Positions 25,087 through 34,411 of a DNA stretch of 49,885 nt are shown one piece after another. Position numbers and translations under genes: made by a program. Below the pieces are notes generated by a model that did not search any database, was not told the origin of the DNA, and saw only the letters and a program-made list of their open reading frames with translations. The stretch spans positions 1 to 49,885 of the forward strand of contig CANGAW010000016.1 in the NCBI GenBank assembly GCA_947451925.1, in the 5' to 3' direction. The stretch's first letter is position 1. Every line of letters begins with the position of its first letter. The stretch comes from Burkholderiales bacterium (GTDB lineage: Bacteria > Pseudomonadota > Gammaproteobacteria > Burkholderiales > Burkholderiaceae_D).

Positions 25087-25176
25087 AAAGTCGCTGGGTT
25101 TCGGCTTGCGCCGAAACGACGGCAATCATTTTTCCTTGCGTCGTCCCGATGAAAATTGGGACCCAGCGTCTTTCGT
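25087..25176. repeat. Inverted pair of REP-like hairpins inside the guanidine operon
   Basis: The left unit (25089-25124) has AAGTCGCTGG, arms GTTTCGGC and GCCGAAAC around TTGC, then GACGGCA. The right unit (25138-25175) is inverted: arms GTCCCGAT and ATTGGGAC, then CCAGCGTCTTT. The left stem differs from the usual sequence on both arms in a matching way, so pairing is kept. The pair fills the gap between the carboxylase and allophanate hydrolase genes, which are transcribed through it. Confidence 0.85.
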
Positions 25177-25205
25177 TTTCAGGTCAACATAAACATGGGC
25201 AAAAC

Positions 25206-28200
25206 TCAAACCGTAGTCACTTCCCTGAAAATCGCAATCGCCTGCCCCGCCGATACCGCACTGCCCTCCCCCACCAGCCACTCAACGAGTTCACCGGCGC
25301 CGACGGCGGCCAGCGGAATTTCCATCTTCATCGATTCGAGGATGGCGACATGCTCGTTGTCAGCCAGGCTGCTGCCTGCTTGCGCCAGAATTTTCCATAC
25401 GCTGCCGGGAACCACCGCATGCAGATAACGGCAACCATCAGGCAGCGTTGCCGTGGTGTCAGCGGCGGCGCTGCTTTCTTCACTGACCCAGTCGGCCTGA
25501 CCGTTGGTGCGCCAGCGCTCGCGCTCGGCATCAAAGGCGGCTTGCTGCTTTTGCTTGAATACGCCTATCGATTTTTCTTCGGTCTGCAAAAAGCGGTTGT
25601 AATCGGCTAATGAAAACGTGGTCTCTTCGATCTTGATATCGAAGCGGCCGAGTGGAAAATCACGCCGGTGTTCCAGCAATTGTTCTTCGCTGACTTCGTA
25701 AAATTTGATTTGATCAAAAAAGCGCAGTAACCAGGGATGCCCATCGCGGAAACTGTCGGTCTGCCGGTAGCGATTCCACATCTGCACGGTGCGACCGACG
25801 AACTGATAACCGCCGGGGCCTTCCATGCCATACACGCACAAGTAAGCGCCACCGATGCCAACCGCATTTTCCGGCGTCCAGGTGCGCGCCGGATTGTATT
25901 TGGTGGTGACCAAGCGATGCCGCGGGTCCAGCGGCGTGGCCACTGGCGCACCCAGATACACATCACCCAGACCCAGCACCAGATAGCTGGCGTTAAACAC
26001 AACGTCGTACACGTCCTGCACGGAATCGAGGCCGTTAATACGCTGGATGAATTCGATATTGCTGGGGCACCAGGGCGCGTCCGGCCGCACCGTGGTCTGA
26101 TATTTCTGAATCGCCAGTCGGGTCTGGGTATCGTTCCAGGCCAGCGGCAAATGCACGATACGCGATGGCACCACCATGTCTTCGACCGAAGGCAGCTTAG
26201 CAATCAGCGCATTAATCAGGCTCAGCAGCTGCTCGCCTGGCAGCCGTCTGTGATCAAAATGCACTTGCAGTGAACGTATGCCCGGCGTCAGATCAATGAC
26301 GGCCGGCCAGTTGGCCTCGGTGATTGCCTGCATCAGCGCATGGACGCGGAAACGCAAATTGATGTCGAGTGCCAGCTCGCCAAATTCCAGCAGCAAATAA
26401 TCATCGCCGGCGCGGCGGTACAACAGCGGCGTCTGGTCCGGCAGTGTGATGGCACCCATCACGGCTAACTGCGTGTCGCCAGCGCTTGCCGCCGTTGGAA
26501 CAAAGATTGGGCAAGCGGACTGGTCCGTGAATACGCTTTCTTGCGCCTCACGCAGGGCTGCGGCTTGCTGCGCCGAGACGCGTATAAAACGTAAGCTGTC
26601 GCCGGGTTTGAGCTGGCCGATTTTCCACAGGTCTGCCGACACGATCACGGCCGGACAAACAAAGCCGCCCAGGCTGGGGCCGTCGGGCCCCAGTATTACC
26701 GGCATGTCGCCGGTAAAATCAATCGATCCAATTGCGTAGGCATTGTCATGAATATTCGACGGATGCAAACCCGCCTCGCCGCCGTCGGTGCGCGCCCATT
26801 GCGGCTTGGGGCCGATCAGCCGCACACCTGTTCTGCTGGAATTGAAATGGACCTGCCAGTCGGTATCGAAAAATGTTTGAATGTCGTCGTCGGTAAAAAA
26901 GTCCGGCGCGCCATGCGGGCCGTAATGCACGGCGATTTCCCACTGATGGCTATAGGCCGGAATCGCCTGCGCTGACACAGCACGTGGTGCAAGATCATGT
27001 GCATGCAGCTTCAACACGTCGCCACTGCGAACAGCACGACCGCCATGACCACCAAACTGACCCAGCGTAAACGTGGCACGGCTGCCCAGATAGGCTGGCA
27101 CATCAATGCCGCCGGCAAACGCCAGCGTGGCCCGCACGCCCGCCCCTTTTACTGCCCCAAAGCGCAGCGTGTCGCCCGCTGCCACTGCATGCGCCTGCCA
27201 GTTGGCAAGCGGCGTGCTGCCTTGCGCGTTAGTGAGAGTCGCTGCCATGTCGGCACCGGCAATCGCTATCGTGCAAGCGACATTAAATTTCAGTGTCGCG
27301 CCTTGCAGCGTCATTTCCAATGCGGCGGCTTCCGGCGCATTGCCCAGCACATGGTTGGCAAAGCGATGCGCATAAGAGTCCATCGGACCGGAAGGGGGAA
27401 TACCCACCGCCCACAAGCCAAGACGGCCGGGATAATCCTGCACCGTCGTCTGAATGCCGCCATCCAGAATCTCTACCGTACTAGGTGCATGCGGCATCTC
27501 GGCCAGCATGCGCGTGACTTGCTTGCCTTGTACAAATTCCGGGTAGCGCAGGATGTCGCCCAGATAGGCCAGATTGGTCTCGATACCGGCAATGCAACTG
27601 GCTTCGAGTCCGGCGCATAAGGCCGCAATCGATTCGGCGCGGCTTGCCGTCCTGACGATGAATTTGGCCAGCAGCGGATCGTAATAAGGACTCACTGTTA
27701 CGCCGCGTTCAATCCAGGTGTCCACCCGCATACTGGTGGCAAAGTCGACTGCTGTGAGCACACCGGACGATGGCTGAAAATTTTTCGCCGGGTCTTCGGC
27801 ATACACGCGCAACTGCATTGCATGGCCGCTGGCATGCAGGCTGTGCTGGTCAGGCAGCGTAAAGCCGCCAGCTGCAGCACGTATCATCCATTCCACCAGA
27901 TCGACGCCAAACACTTCTTCGGTGACGCCATGCTCCACCTGCAAACGGGTATTCACTTCCAAAAAATAGAAGGCACCGGTGTCGGCATCAAACACGTACT
28001 CGACCGTACCGGCTGACAGGTAATGAATCGATTGCCCCAGACGCACTGCGGTGTGCGCCAATGCGGCGCGCGTCGTGTCCGACAAACCGGGTGCAGGCGT
28101 TTCTTCAATTACTTTTTGATTACGCCGCTGCACCGAGCAATCACGCTCGCCCAAAGACACCACATTACCCAGCCCGTCACCAAAAATCTGCACTTCAACA

Positions 28201-28820
28201 TGGCGCGCACGCTGGACAAATTTTTCCAGATACAAGCCGCCGTTTTTGAAATTGTTTTCCGACAAATGCTTGACCGACGCATACGCGCCCTGCAACTCTG
28301 ACGCGTCATGGCAGAGCCGCATACCAATGCCGCCACCACCGGCGGTGCTCTTCAACATCACCGGGTAGCCAATTTGTGCGCCAGCTTGCAGCGCTTCTTC
28401 CACGCTGGCCAATAAACCGGTGCCGGGCAACAGCGGCACATCAGCCAGTTGCGCCAGTTCGCGGGCTGTGTGCTTGAGACCAAAGGCGCGCATTTGCGAA
28501 GGGGTCGGCCCGATGAAGACAATGCCGGCAGCAGCACAGGCTTCGGCAAAAGCCGCGTTTTCACTCATGAAGCCATAGCCAGGATGAATCGCATCGGCGC
28601 CACTTTCTTTGGCCGCACGCAAAATATGGTCGGCCACCAGATAGCTCTCAGCTGCCGGTGCCGGCCCGATGCAAATGGCTTCGTCAGCCAGCCGTACATG
28701 CAGGGATTCGACGTCCGCCTCGGAATAAATGGCCACGCTTTTGATGCCCATGCTGCGCGCAGTGCGGATCACACGGCAGGCAATTTCACCGCGATTGGCA
28801 ATCAGAATTTTCTTGAACAT
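25206..28820 (-). CDS. Guanidine carboxylase (urea carboxylase family)
   Basis: The 1204-residue biotin enzyme reads in order: a biotin carboxylase ATP-grasp domain (1 to about 450; [32 protein letters not shown]), a KipA-like half (about 465-770; [21 protein letters not shown]), a KipI-like half (about 800-1010) and a C-terminal biotinyl domain with ESMKM, the biotinylated Lys being residue 1165. Enzymes of this family carboxylate urea or guanidine with ATP and bicarbonate. The guanidine-I riboswitch and the two deiminase-type neighbours mark this one as a guanidine carboxylase. The start is ATG 28820, 22 bp after the preceding gene. The specificity-determining residue was not assigned by eye, so the substrate is inferred from context. 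Confidence 0.92.
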   Translation of the reverse strand: MFKKILIANRGEIACRVIRTARSMGIKSVAIYSEADVESLHVRLADEAICIGPAPAAESYLVADHILRAAKESGADAIHPGYGFMSENAAFAEACAAAGIVFIGPTPSQMRAFGLKHTARELAQLADVPLLPGTGLLASVEEALQAGAQIGYPVMLKSTAGGGGIGMRLCHDASELQGAYASVKHLSENNFKNGGLYLEKFVQRARHVEVQIFGDGLGNVVSLGERDCSVQRRNQKVIEETPAPGLSDTTRAALAHTAVRLGQSIHYLSAGTVEYVFDADTGAFYFLEVNTRLQVEHGVTEEVFGVDLVEWMIRAAAGGFTLPDQHSLHASGHAMQLRVYAEDPAKNFQPSSGVLTAVDFATSMRVDTWIERGVTVSPYYDPLLAKFIVRTASRAESIAALCAGLEASCIAGIETNLAYLGDILRYPEFVQGKQVTRMLAEMPHAPSTVEILDGGIQTTVQDYPGRLGLWAVGIPPSGPMDSYAHRFANHVLGNAPEAAALEMTLQGATLKFNVACTIAIAGADMAATLTNAQGSTPLANWQAHAVAAGDTLRFGAVKGAGVRATLAFAGGIDVPAYLGSRATFTLGQFGGHGGRAVRSGDVLKLHAHDLAPRAVSAQAIPAYSHQWEIAVHYGPHGAPDFFTDDDIQTFFDTDWQVHFNSSRTGVRLIGPKPQWARTDGGEAGLHPSNIHDNAYAIGSIDFTGDMPVILGPDGPSLGGFVCPAVIVSADLWKIGQLKPGDSLRFIRVSAQQAAALREAQESVFTDQSACPIFVPTAASAGDTQLAVMGAITLPDQTPLLYRRAGDDYLLLEFGELALDINLRFRVHALMQAITEANWPAVIDLTPGIRSLQVHFDHRRLPGEQLLSLINALIAKLPSVEDMVVPSRIVHLPLAWNDTQTRLAIQKYQTTVRPDAPWCPSNIEFIQRINGLDSVQDVYDVVFNASYLVLGLGDVYLGAPVATPLDPRHRLVTTKYNPARTWTPENAVGIGGAYLCVYGMEGPGGYQFVGRTVQMWNRYRQTDSFRDGHPWLLRFFDQIKFYEVSEEQLLEHRRDFPLGRFDIKIEETTFSLADYNRFLQTEEKSIGVFKQKQQAAFDAERERWRTNGQADWVSEESSAAADTTATLPDGCRYLHAVVPGSVWKILAQAGSSLADNEHVAILESMKMEIPLAAVGAGELVEWLVGEGSAVSAGQAIAIFREVTTV

Positions 28821-28842
28821 GATGATGGTCTTTGCAGAATAC

Positions 28843-29490
28843 TTAAGCGGCGTTCCAGATTACAAAACGCACCGGCGTCGGATTGTAGGCATTGCAGGGG
28901 TTATTGAGCTGCGGGCAATTGGACACCAGCACCAGCACGTCCATTTCGGCCCGCAGTTCGACATATTTGCCGGGAGCCGACAGGCCATCTTCAAAGCTGA
29001 GGCCACCATCGGCGGTGACTGGCACGTTCATGAAAAAATTAATATTCGGTACCAGATCACGCTTGCCCATGCCGTTGTCGGCATGCGCCAAAGCCAGCAA
29101 ATAATTATCGCGGCAGCTATGCATGAATTTTTTCTGCATCGCATAACGCACCGTATTGCTCTCGGCTGCGCAGGCACCACCCAGCGTGTCATGCCGGCCA
29201 CAGGTGTCGGCCACAATCGTCAGCATAGGCCGGCTGCGGTTGGATAACAGTATCGAGCCGGTACTGAGATAAATGCCGCCCTGCTTTTGCAGCGTGTCGG
29301 ACATGCTGTAACTCTCGGCCGTGTCGTCGGCGTTATAAAAAATCGTGTCTACGGCCTGATTGCCTTCCAGATCAATGATGCGCATGATTTCGCCACGCTT
29401 CATTTTATGAAACCAGGGCTCACCGGCAGGCTGGTAATGATCATAAGCGGCCGTTGCCAGGTCCAGCGTGCTTTCACATAAAGTTTGCAT
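28843..29490 (-). CDS. Urea carboxylase-associated protein (DUF1989), carboxyguanidine deiminase subunit
   Basis: The 215-residue product is a DUF1989 protein with the family features [47 protein letters not shown] and [15 protein letters not shown] 29490 (MQTLCEST) is used because the longer frame would overlap the upstream gene. In guanidine-degrading bacteria two such paralogues (CgdA and CgdB) form the deiminase that turns carboxyguanidine into allophanate plus ammonia. The Cys and His of ADTCGRHD are candidate metal or catalytic residues. Which subunit this is was not settled. It lies 10 bp after its paralogue and 22 bp before the carboxylase gene. Confidence 0.88.
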   Translation of the reverse strand: MQTLCESTLDLATAAYDHYQPAGEPWFHKMKRGEIMRIIDLEGNQAVDTIFYNADDTAESYSMSDTLQKQGGIYLSTGSILLSNRSRPMLTIVADTCGRHDTLGGACAAESNTVRYAMQKKFMHSCRDNYLLALAHADNGMGKRDLVPNINFFMNVPVTADGGLSFEDGLSAPGKYVELRAEMDVLVLVSNCPQLNNPCNAYNPTPVRFVIWNAA

Positions 29491-29500
29491 GGGGTGCCTC

Positions 29501-30277
29501 TCAGCGATAAATGAGTTCGGTGTTATAAAAGCCGCGGCCATTTTCAGGGCACGATAAGCGGCAGGCGTCATCTGCACCGGCGGTGCCGGAATCCCAGGCA
29601 ACAACGGAGACTTTTTTCGGCGCATAGACCGGGTTCGGGTCCAGCGGATGCGGCGCAGTGGACAAGGCAATCAAGGTATCCATCTCAAAACGCAATTCAA
29701 CCATGTCGCCTTTTTTCGAATGCTCAGGCACAAACTGAAAACGCCCGTCCGCATCCACCGCTACTTTGGAAAACAGGTTGAGATTCGGTATCCAGTCACG
29801 CAGGCCCAGACCCCATTTGCCGATCTCGATTAACAGACTGTCTTTGCCGTTGCGGTGCATCGCATTGCGATGCTCTTGATAGCGCTGCTCGCCATAGCGC
29901 GCCAGCACAGTCTGCGCATCGGAGACGCCGCACAGCGGGTCATGCCATCCAACTGTGTCGGCTGAAATCGAGGCCAGAATTCGCCCCATGTCGGAATACA
30001 GCACATGGCCGTGGGTCAGATGCGCGGTGTGCTGGGCTTTGAGCGTGTCAGGCAAGTTCAGTCGCTCCAGCCGCTCGTCGGCGCGATACAGCAGCAGCGA
30101 CACATTGGCGCCGCCTTCGAGATCAATAAAACGCAAACTGGTACCGCGCCGCATGCGGTAAGACCAATGGCCGCCACCGGGAAACAGTTCGCTCCACAGC
30201 AGTTTGGCGGGATCAAGATCGGGCGCAAATTCGGCTGCACGATCGGCCATGTCGAGAGGCGTTTGGGTTGAAGTCAT
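29501..30277 (-). CDS. Urea carboxylase-associated protein (DUF1989), second carboxyguanidine deiminase subunit
   Basis: The 258-residue product is paralogous to the next gene's product. It shares the pattern WSYRMRRGTSLRFIDLEGGANV, SISADTVGWHDPLCG and WIPNLNLFSKVAV. The ADTC Cys of the partner is replaced by Val here, while the His-Asp is kept, consistent with a two-subunit enzyme in which only one subunit carries the full site. It lies 24 bp after the ATPase gene. Known family role: with its paralogue it deiminates carboxyguanidine to allophanate. The unequal conservation of the putative site is read directly from the two sequences. Confidence 0.88.
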   Translation of the reverse strand: MTSTQTPLDMADRAAEFAPDLDPAKLLWSELFPGGGHWSYRMRRGTSLRFIDLEGGANVSLLLYRADERLERLNLPDTLKAQHTAHLTHGHVLYSDMGRILASISADTVGWHDPLCGVSDAQTVLARYGEQRYQEHRNAMHRNGKDSLLIEIGKWGLGLRDWIPNLNLFSKVAVDADGRFQFVPEHSKKGDMVELRFEMDTLIALSTAPHPLDPNPVYAPKKVSVVAWDSGTAGADDACRLSCPENGRGFYNTELIYR

Positions 30278-30301
30278 GAGGATTTTTTAAATTGAAAAAT
30301 T

Positions 30302-31141
30302 TTATTGATCAGGATTTTTACGCGTCAGTTTTTGCAGCTGGTCCAGATCGGTCTTGATGCCGGAAGTCTCGCGGATGCGCTGCAAGATCTGCCGCTTCAA
30401 GGCGGTGAATTCGGGGGCCAGTTTTAAGTCTTGTTCACGCTCGGTGCCAAACGGCACGTTGATGATGGAATCGATGCGACCCGGACGCGGCGCCATCACC
30501 ACCACGCGCTGGCCGAGATACAGCGCCTCTTCGACGTCATGGGTGACGAAGACGACCGTGGTTTTTTCCAGCAGATAGACATGGCGGATCAGGTCGTGCA
30601 TCACTTCCCGCGTCTGCGCATCGAGCGCACCGAAGGGTTCGTCCATCAACAGCACATCGGGCCGGGCCATCAGCGCGCGGGCAATGGCCACGCGTTGCTG
30701 CATGCCGCCTGAGAGTTCAGCCGGATAAGACTGCGCCACATGGGACAGACCCATCAGGCCAATCAGTGCGTCAGCGCGTCCGGAAGCAATCTCGACATCG
30801 GTTGAGGTAATGCCTTCGCTGTGGTGTTTCAAACGGCGGCAAAAGCGAATGTTTTCAGTCACAGTCAGCCACGGATACAGGCTATAGCTTTGAAACACCA
30901 TGGCCCGGTCCGGACCGGGTCCGTCAACCATTTTTCCATTGCAAAAAATGTCGCCGTCGGCATAGGTTTCCAGTCCGCCAATAGTGCGCAACAGCGTCGA
31001 TTTACCGCAGCCGGAGGCGCCGACCAAGGTGACAAATTCACCGGCAGCGACATCGAGATCAATCTGTTGCAGCGCATGGGTTAAACGCGCGCCCTGGCCG
31101 TAAAATTTGTCGAGTCCGCGAATACTGATTTTGTGGGTCAT
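30302..31141 (-). CDS. ABC transporter ATP-binding protein (NitT/TauT type), guanidine uptake
   Basis: The 279-residue product has Walker [11 protein letters not shown]-loop [10 protein letters not shown], signature [15 protein letters not shown], Walker [13 protein letters not shown] and switch His in [11 protein letters not shown]. It is of the SsuB/TauB type. ATG 31141 (MTHKISIRG) is chosen because GGAG lies nine bases upstream and the permease gene ends 5 bp before it. It energises uptake with the permease encoded just upstream and, by inference, with the binding protein at 11683-12705, since no binding-protein gene lies in this operon. Confidence 0.93.
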   Translation of the reverse strand: MTHKISIRGLDKFYGQGARLTHALQQIDLDVAAGEFVTLVGASGCGKSTLLRTIGGLETYADGDIFCNGKMVDGPGPDRAMVFQSYSLYPWLTVTENIRFCRRLKHHSEGITSTDVEIASGRADALIGLMGLSHVAQSYPAELSGGMQQRVAIARALMARPDVLLMDEPFGALDAQTREVMHDLIRHVYLLEKTTVVFVTHDVEEALYLGQRVVVMAPRPGRIDSIINVPFGTEREQDLKLAPEFTALKRQILQRIRETSGIKTDLDQLQKLTRKNPDQ

Positions 31142-31146
31142 GATGA

Positions 31147-31986
31147 TCAGCTCCGGAGATGGTGCCAGCGAAAACAATGGCGATGCAGCCAGCGAAAGGC
31201 CTGATCCGTCAGCAAGCCAACGACGCCTATCAACAGAATGCCGGCAAAAATTTTATCGGTTTGCAGAAAGCGCTGCGCTTTCAAAATGGAAAAGCCCAGC
31301 CCGGAGTTGGCAGCAACCAGTTCGGCCACTACCAGATAGGTCCAGGCCAGCCCCATGCAAGAACGCAAGCTGTCGAGCATGGCCGGCCGTGCTGCCTTCA
31401 GCAACACGAACTTGACCACTTCACCATTGGTCGCCCCCATGGTGCGCGCCGCTTCAATCGGCGCACTGGGCACGCGGGCCACATCTTCCGCCAGCATCAG
31501 CACCATCTGAAAAAAGGTGCCGACAAAAATCACGGTCAGTTTGGCGCTTTCATCAATACCGACCCACAGCATGATCAGCGGAATAAATGCCACTGCCGGC
31601 AGATAACGACTGAAGTCCATCAGCGGCTCGAGCAGCGCACGGGCTGGCGCGTAAGTGCCAATCAGCACACCGAGCGGCAAGGCCAGCAAGGCGGCAGCGA
31701 TAAAGCCGCCGAATACGCGCTCGATACTGATCAAAATATCGCTCATCAGATCGTCATTAAGCAGCCAGTCCATGGTGCGCAACAAGACTTTGAGCGGGGT
31801 GGGCAGAAAAACCGGATCGACCCATTCACCGGCAGAGATTACGCACCAGGCGATAAAGATCAGCGCAAAGCTGCCAACGCCAAGCGACACAGCAAGGCTG
31901 TGCGACATTTCGCCGCGCACAGCCCAGGCGGAACGCCGGTTGCGCGGCCTGCCCTGCGTCGGGGTAGAGGGTGTGGAAGGTGGCAT
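31147..31986 (-). CDS. ABC transporter permease (SsuC/TauC type), guanidine uptake
   Basis: The 279-residue product has an N-terminal cytoplasmic tail and six membrane segments, with the EAA loop visible as APIEAARTMGATNGEVVKFVLLKAARPAML. It belongs to the nitrate/taurine/sulfonate permease group. It is the first gene after the second guanidine-I riboswitch, starting about 68 nt downstream of the aptamer. Together with the ATPase it should carry guanidine or a close analogue into the cell. Its binding protein is encoded 19 kb away under a matching riboswitch. Confidence 0.92.
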   Translation of the reverse strand: MPPSTPSTPTQGRPRNRRSAWAVRGEMSHSLAVSLGVGSFALIFIAWCVISAGEWVDPVFLPTPLKVLLRTMDWLLNDDLMSDILISIERVFGGFIAAALLALPLGVLIGTYAPARALLEPLMDFSRYLPAVAFIPLIMLWVGIDESAKLTVIFVGTFFQMVLMLAEDVARVPSAPIEAARTMGATNGEVVKFVLLKAARPAMLDSLRSCMGLAWTYLVVAELVAANSGLGFSILKAQRFLQTDKIFAGILLIGVVGLLTDQAFRWLHRHCFRWHHLRS

Positions 31987-32053
31987 AGATCGATCTCGTC
32001 AAGGCGCTACACAAAGCACAAAAATCAGAGAGGCGAGCAACCGCATAGCGATG

Positions 32054-32163
32054 GCCTCCCGGGCTTTTATCCCTCCGTGTAACGCCGGATCGATCCATTA
32101 GGATTGATGCAGCGCCGGATGCTCTCGGACCAGACATCGCTTAAAACGACCGGAACCCTAGCG
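32054..32163 (-). promoter_or_regulatory. Guanidine-I (ykkC) riboswitch upstream of the guanidine operon
   Basis: On the minus strand the conserved blocks read CTAGGGTTCCGG (near 32160), CTGGTCCGAGAG (near 32132), then ACGGAGGGATAAAAGCCCGG and GAGG (near 32057). They are the same blocks as in the first riboswitch, but the variable stem between them differs, so the two copies are not a recent duplication. It controls permease, ATPase, deiminase, carboxylase and hydrolase genes. The expression platform was not resolved. Confidence 0.93.
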
Positions 32164-32224
32164 TCCTTGCTCAAGAAACGATGCCAGCCTTGGTTCGGGC
32201 ACGCCTCTCTACTGGCTTCTATTT

Positions 32225-32241
32225 AGCAACTTCAGTGCCAG
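32225..32241 (-). promoter_or_regulatory. Sigma-54 promoter (-24/-12) of the guanidine operon
   Basis: On the minus strand TGGCACTGAAGTTGCT is a full match to TGGCAC-N5-TTGC, with exact GG-N10-GC spacing. It lies about 60 nt upstream of the aptamer, with transcription expected to start near 32213. Confidence 0.85.
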
Positions 32242-32279
32242 AGAATTTGTGGCAGATGGCTTTGTGGACTTGAAATAAT

Positions 32280-32336
32280 GCACCAAGGTAATGCACGTTT
32301 TGCCTCATAAAGCGAAGGTGCGCAATAAGTTAGTGC
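32280..32336. promoter_or_regulatory. Two NtrC-like enhancer sites
   Basis: GCAC-N7-ATGC (32280-32294) and GCAA-N7-GTGC (32322-32336) each match the palindrome GCAC-N7-GTGC with one mismatch. Their centres are 42 bp apart (about four turns). They lie about 40-95 bp upstream of the -24 element. They also fall between the operon promoter and the motA terminator, so no gene is interrupted. Confidence 0.55.
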
Positions 32337-32355
32337 GAGGAATAATGCAGGCGAC

Positions 32356-32395
32356 ATAAAAAAAGCGAAGCCCATTTCCCTGGCTTCGCTTTGAT
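32356..32395 (-). terminator. Intrinsic terminator of motA
   Basis: On the minus strand AAAGCGAAGCC, a short loop, then GGCTTCGCTTT is followed at once by more Ts: a strong rho-independent terminator about 20 bp after the motA stop codon. It insulates motA from the guanidine operon promoter. Confidence 0.9.
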
Positions 32396-32415
32396 TTTCT
32401 GCTTTGGCAGAGGTA

Positions 32416-33279
32416 TTACTTGCCGCGTAAACCGTCAAACACTTCCGCAAAACTCGGTTGATTGTGATGACTGATCACAGCGCGCGCGGCTTCAATGACC
32501 AGCGGCACAGGATGGCCCTGAAGGGTGCCGACGATCATCTGCATGATCACCTTGTAGACCTGACCTTCTTCATCAATGATCTGACCCAGACGGTTAGCCA
32601 TCGGGTCAAACACACCGTAAGCCACGAACACGCCGAGGAAGGTACCGACCAGTGCGTTACCAATCAGCGCACCCAGAATCGGTGGCGGCTGGTCAATCGC
32701 GCCCATGGTTTTCACCACACCCAGCACGCAGGCAACAATACCCAGCGCCGGCAATGCACCGGCGATGGAGGCCAGTGTGCCCTGATATTTCAGTTCATCG
32801 TGATGATGGGTTTTAATCGCATTGTTCATCACGTCTTCGACCGCGTTGGCGTCCAGGTTACCCTGGGCAATCACCACCAGACGCAGCGTGTCGCAAATCA
32901 TGTGGGTGACCGAATGGTCTTTGGCCAGCTTGGGGAATTCACCAAAAATACCGCTGGAATCCGGATTTTCAACGTGGGCTTCGAGTGCGACCGCGCCTTC
33001 TTTTTTCATCACAGCCAGCAGTTTGCCGACCAACATGATGAGGTCAAAGTAATCCTGCTTTTTCCATTTCGGGCCCGTAATGCACTTGGCCATACCGCCC
33101 ATGGCACCCTTAAAAATCAGTGCGCTGTTACCGACGAGCGCCGCGCCAATTGCCGAACCCACGATGATGAAACCTTCATGGGGTGCAGCGTGAATAATCG
33201 GCGCAAGATTGCCGCCTGCGATCACAAAGCCACCAAACACGGCGCCAAACACGACGGCCATTCCTACGAAAAAAAACAT
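32416..33279 (-). CDS. motA: Flagellar motor stator protein MotA
   Basis: The 287-residue product has four membrane segments (two N-terminal, two after about 175) and a large cytoplasmic loop. KKEGAVALEAHVE corresponds to the E. coli loop with Arg90 and Glu98 (here Lys and Glu). GALPALGIVACVLGVV holds the Pro173 equivalent and YGVFDPMANRL the Pro222 equivalent. It forms the ion channel and rotor contact with MotB. AAGGAGAG lies upstream of the ATG. It is monocistronic: a strong terminator follows, and no motB is adjacent. The only motB in the window is 31 kb away. Confidence 0.93.
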   Translation of the reverse strand: MFFFVGMAVVFGAVFGGFVIAGGNLAPIIHAAPHEGFIIVGSAIGAALVGNSALIFKGAMGGMAKCITGPKWKKQDYFDLIMLVGKLLAVMKKEGAVALEAHVENPDSSGIFGEFPKLAKDHSVTHMICDTLRLVVIAQGNLDANAVEDVMNNAIKTHHHDELKYQGTLASIAGALPALGIVACVLGVVKTMGAIDQPPPILGALIGNALVGTFLGVFVAYGVFDPMANRLGQIIDEEGQVYKVIMQMIVGTLQGHPVPLVIEAARAVISHHNQPSFAEVFDGLRGK

Positions 33280-33343
33280 GTGCCTCTCCTTGAGCGAATC
33301 CGGGCGAGCTCAGGCAATCCCATTTCTCACCGAATCACCCTCT

Positions 33344-33370
33344 ATATCGGCATGAGCCGCGATAACCTGA
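33344..33370 (-). promoter_or_regulatory. Possible sigma-28 (FliA) promoter of motA
   Basis: On the minus strand TCAGGTTA, 11 nt, GCCGATAT matches TAAAGTTT-N11-GCCGATAA at 5 of 8 and 7 of 8 positions. It lies 65 nt before the ATG, nearly the same distance as the element before motB. Confidence 0.45.
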
Positions 33371-33490
33371 GCCGCGTCCCCCCGCACTATATTGCAATTG
33401 CGAAACAAAGGTAAGGTTTTGGGGCGATATGAGGATGATTTATGCGATGAATGAAAGTTTGGCTTGCTTTTTTTATAAGCAATGACAACT

Positions 33491-34231
33491 TCAGCGGACT
33501 ACCGGAGAAAACGGCGCCTGGTACAACCACACCGGTTTACCCTCTACATTGTGCAAAACGGCAGTCGGCTGCAAGTCATGCGCAGCAAACTCAAGGCTGA
33601 CCAGCCAGGCGCCGGGTTTGAGTTCCGCTGCCGCTTTGACCAGTGCGCGCGGCATGCTCTCAGGGCGTTGAAACAAATACACCATGTCGTAGGCTCGCCA
33701 GTCGGCACGCCAGATGTCACCTTGCCGAATCGTCGCCCACGGACAAATCAGGGCACAGGCGGCACGCAAAGGCCAGCTCCATTCAATGCCGACACAGCGG
33801 GCCTCTGGATAAGCGGCGTGCAAAGCGCGCAAGCCATGCCCCAGCCCGCAACCGGCGTCCAGAATCAATGCTCCCTTTCCGAGTCTGGCATGCAGCGGCA
33901 AGGAGAGCAAAGCCTTGGCCGGGGTCGGAAACAAAGGGGCGTCGCCCCAGGCATTCATCGGGTAAATCAGCAGCAGCAAGGCAAAGGGCAGCAACCAGGC
34001 CCAGCCCGGCAGGGCAACCGAGCCAGACAGCAAGAGCGACAAGGGAAAGCCGGCGGCAATCGCCAGCCTGCGCCAGGGTGTACCACCCAGCACACTCATC
34101 AACACACCGAGCGCCGTAGCCAGGCCAATTGCTGCCACGGCAGGAAAATTGGGCGCCAATACAAAGCGAAATAGTGCCCAGGTAGCGCTCCATGCCAACA
34201 AGGCCGGTAGTGGCCATCTGAGTAAATTCAT
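33491..34231 (-). CDS. Membrane-anchored class I SAM-dependent methyltransferase
   Basis: The 246-residue product has about four hydrophobic segments in the first 90 residues (for example AAIGLATALGVLMSVLGG and WAWLLPFALLLLIYPM), then a methyltransferase domain with motif I LILDAGCGLGHG and the acidic CVGIEWSW strand. The domain is short (about 140 residues). The substrate is unknown; membrane location suggests a lipid, quinone-like or envelope target, but this is a guess. It stands alone: motA lies downstream in the same direction across a gap of about 210 bp, and the SDR gene diverges. Confidence 0.8.
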   Translation of the reverse strand: MNLLRWPLPALLAWSATWALFRFVLAPNFPAVAAIGLATALGVLMSVLGGTPWRRLAIAAGFPLSLLLSGSVALPGWAWLLPFALLLLIYPMNAWGDAPLFPTPAKALLSLPLHARLGKGALILDAGCGLGHGLRALHAAYPEARCVGIEWSWPLRAACALICPWATIRQGDIWRADWRAYDMVYLFQRPESMPRALVKAAAELKPGAWLVSLEFAAHDLQPTAVLHNVEGKPVWLYQAPFSPVVR

Positions 34232-34411
34232 TTTTTTTATATTCTTTAACGATATTTTTTCGGGATCACAACAAAAGTCGCTGGATCCCCCTTCGGGCCA
34301 CGACTATACCTAAGACAGCGCAGAAACCCGGCAACAGATTTTGTCAGTACTCAAGGTCGCCATCACCAGATTCACCAACAATGCGTAATGAGAGATCAAC
34401 AAGGAATCCCC

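Noticed and set aside
25206..28820. The carboxylase and hydrolase as an ordinary urea amidolyase system
   Set aside because: Two guanidine-I riboswitches and the paired DUF1989 deiminase subunits point to guanidine; urea alone would not need the deiminase. Side activity on urea is not excluded.
31159..32082. A 307-codon plus-strand open frame opposite the guanidine permease
   Set aside because: Antisense to the permease and running into the riboswitch; low-complexity Gln/His-rich translation with no domain.
32458..33414. A 318-codon plus-strand open frame opposite motA
   Set aside because: Antisense shadow of motA; no ribosome site and no recognisable domain.
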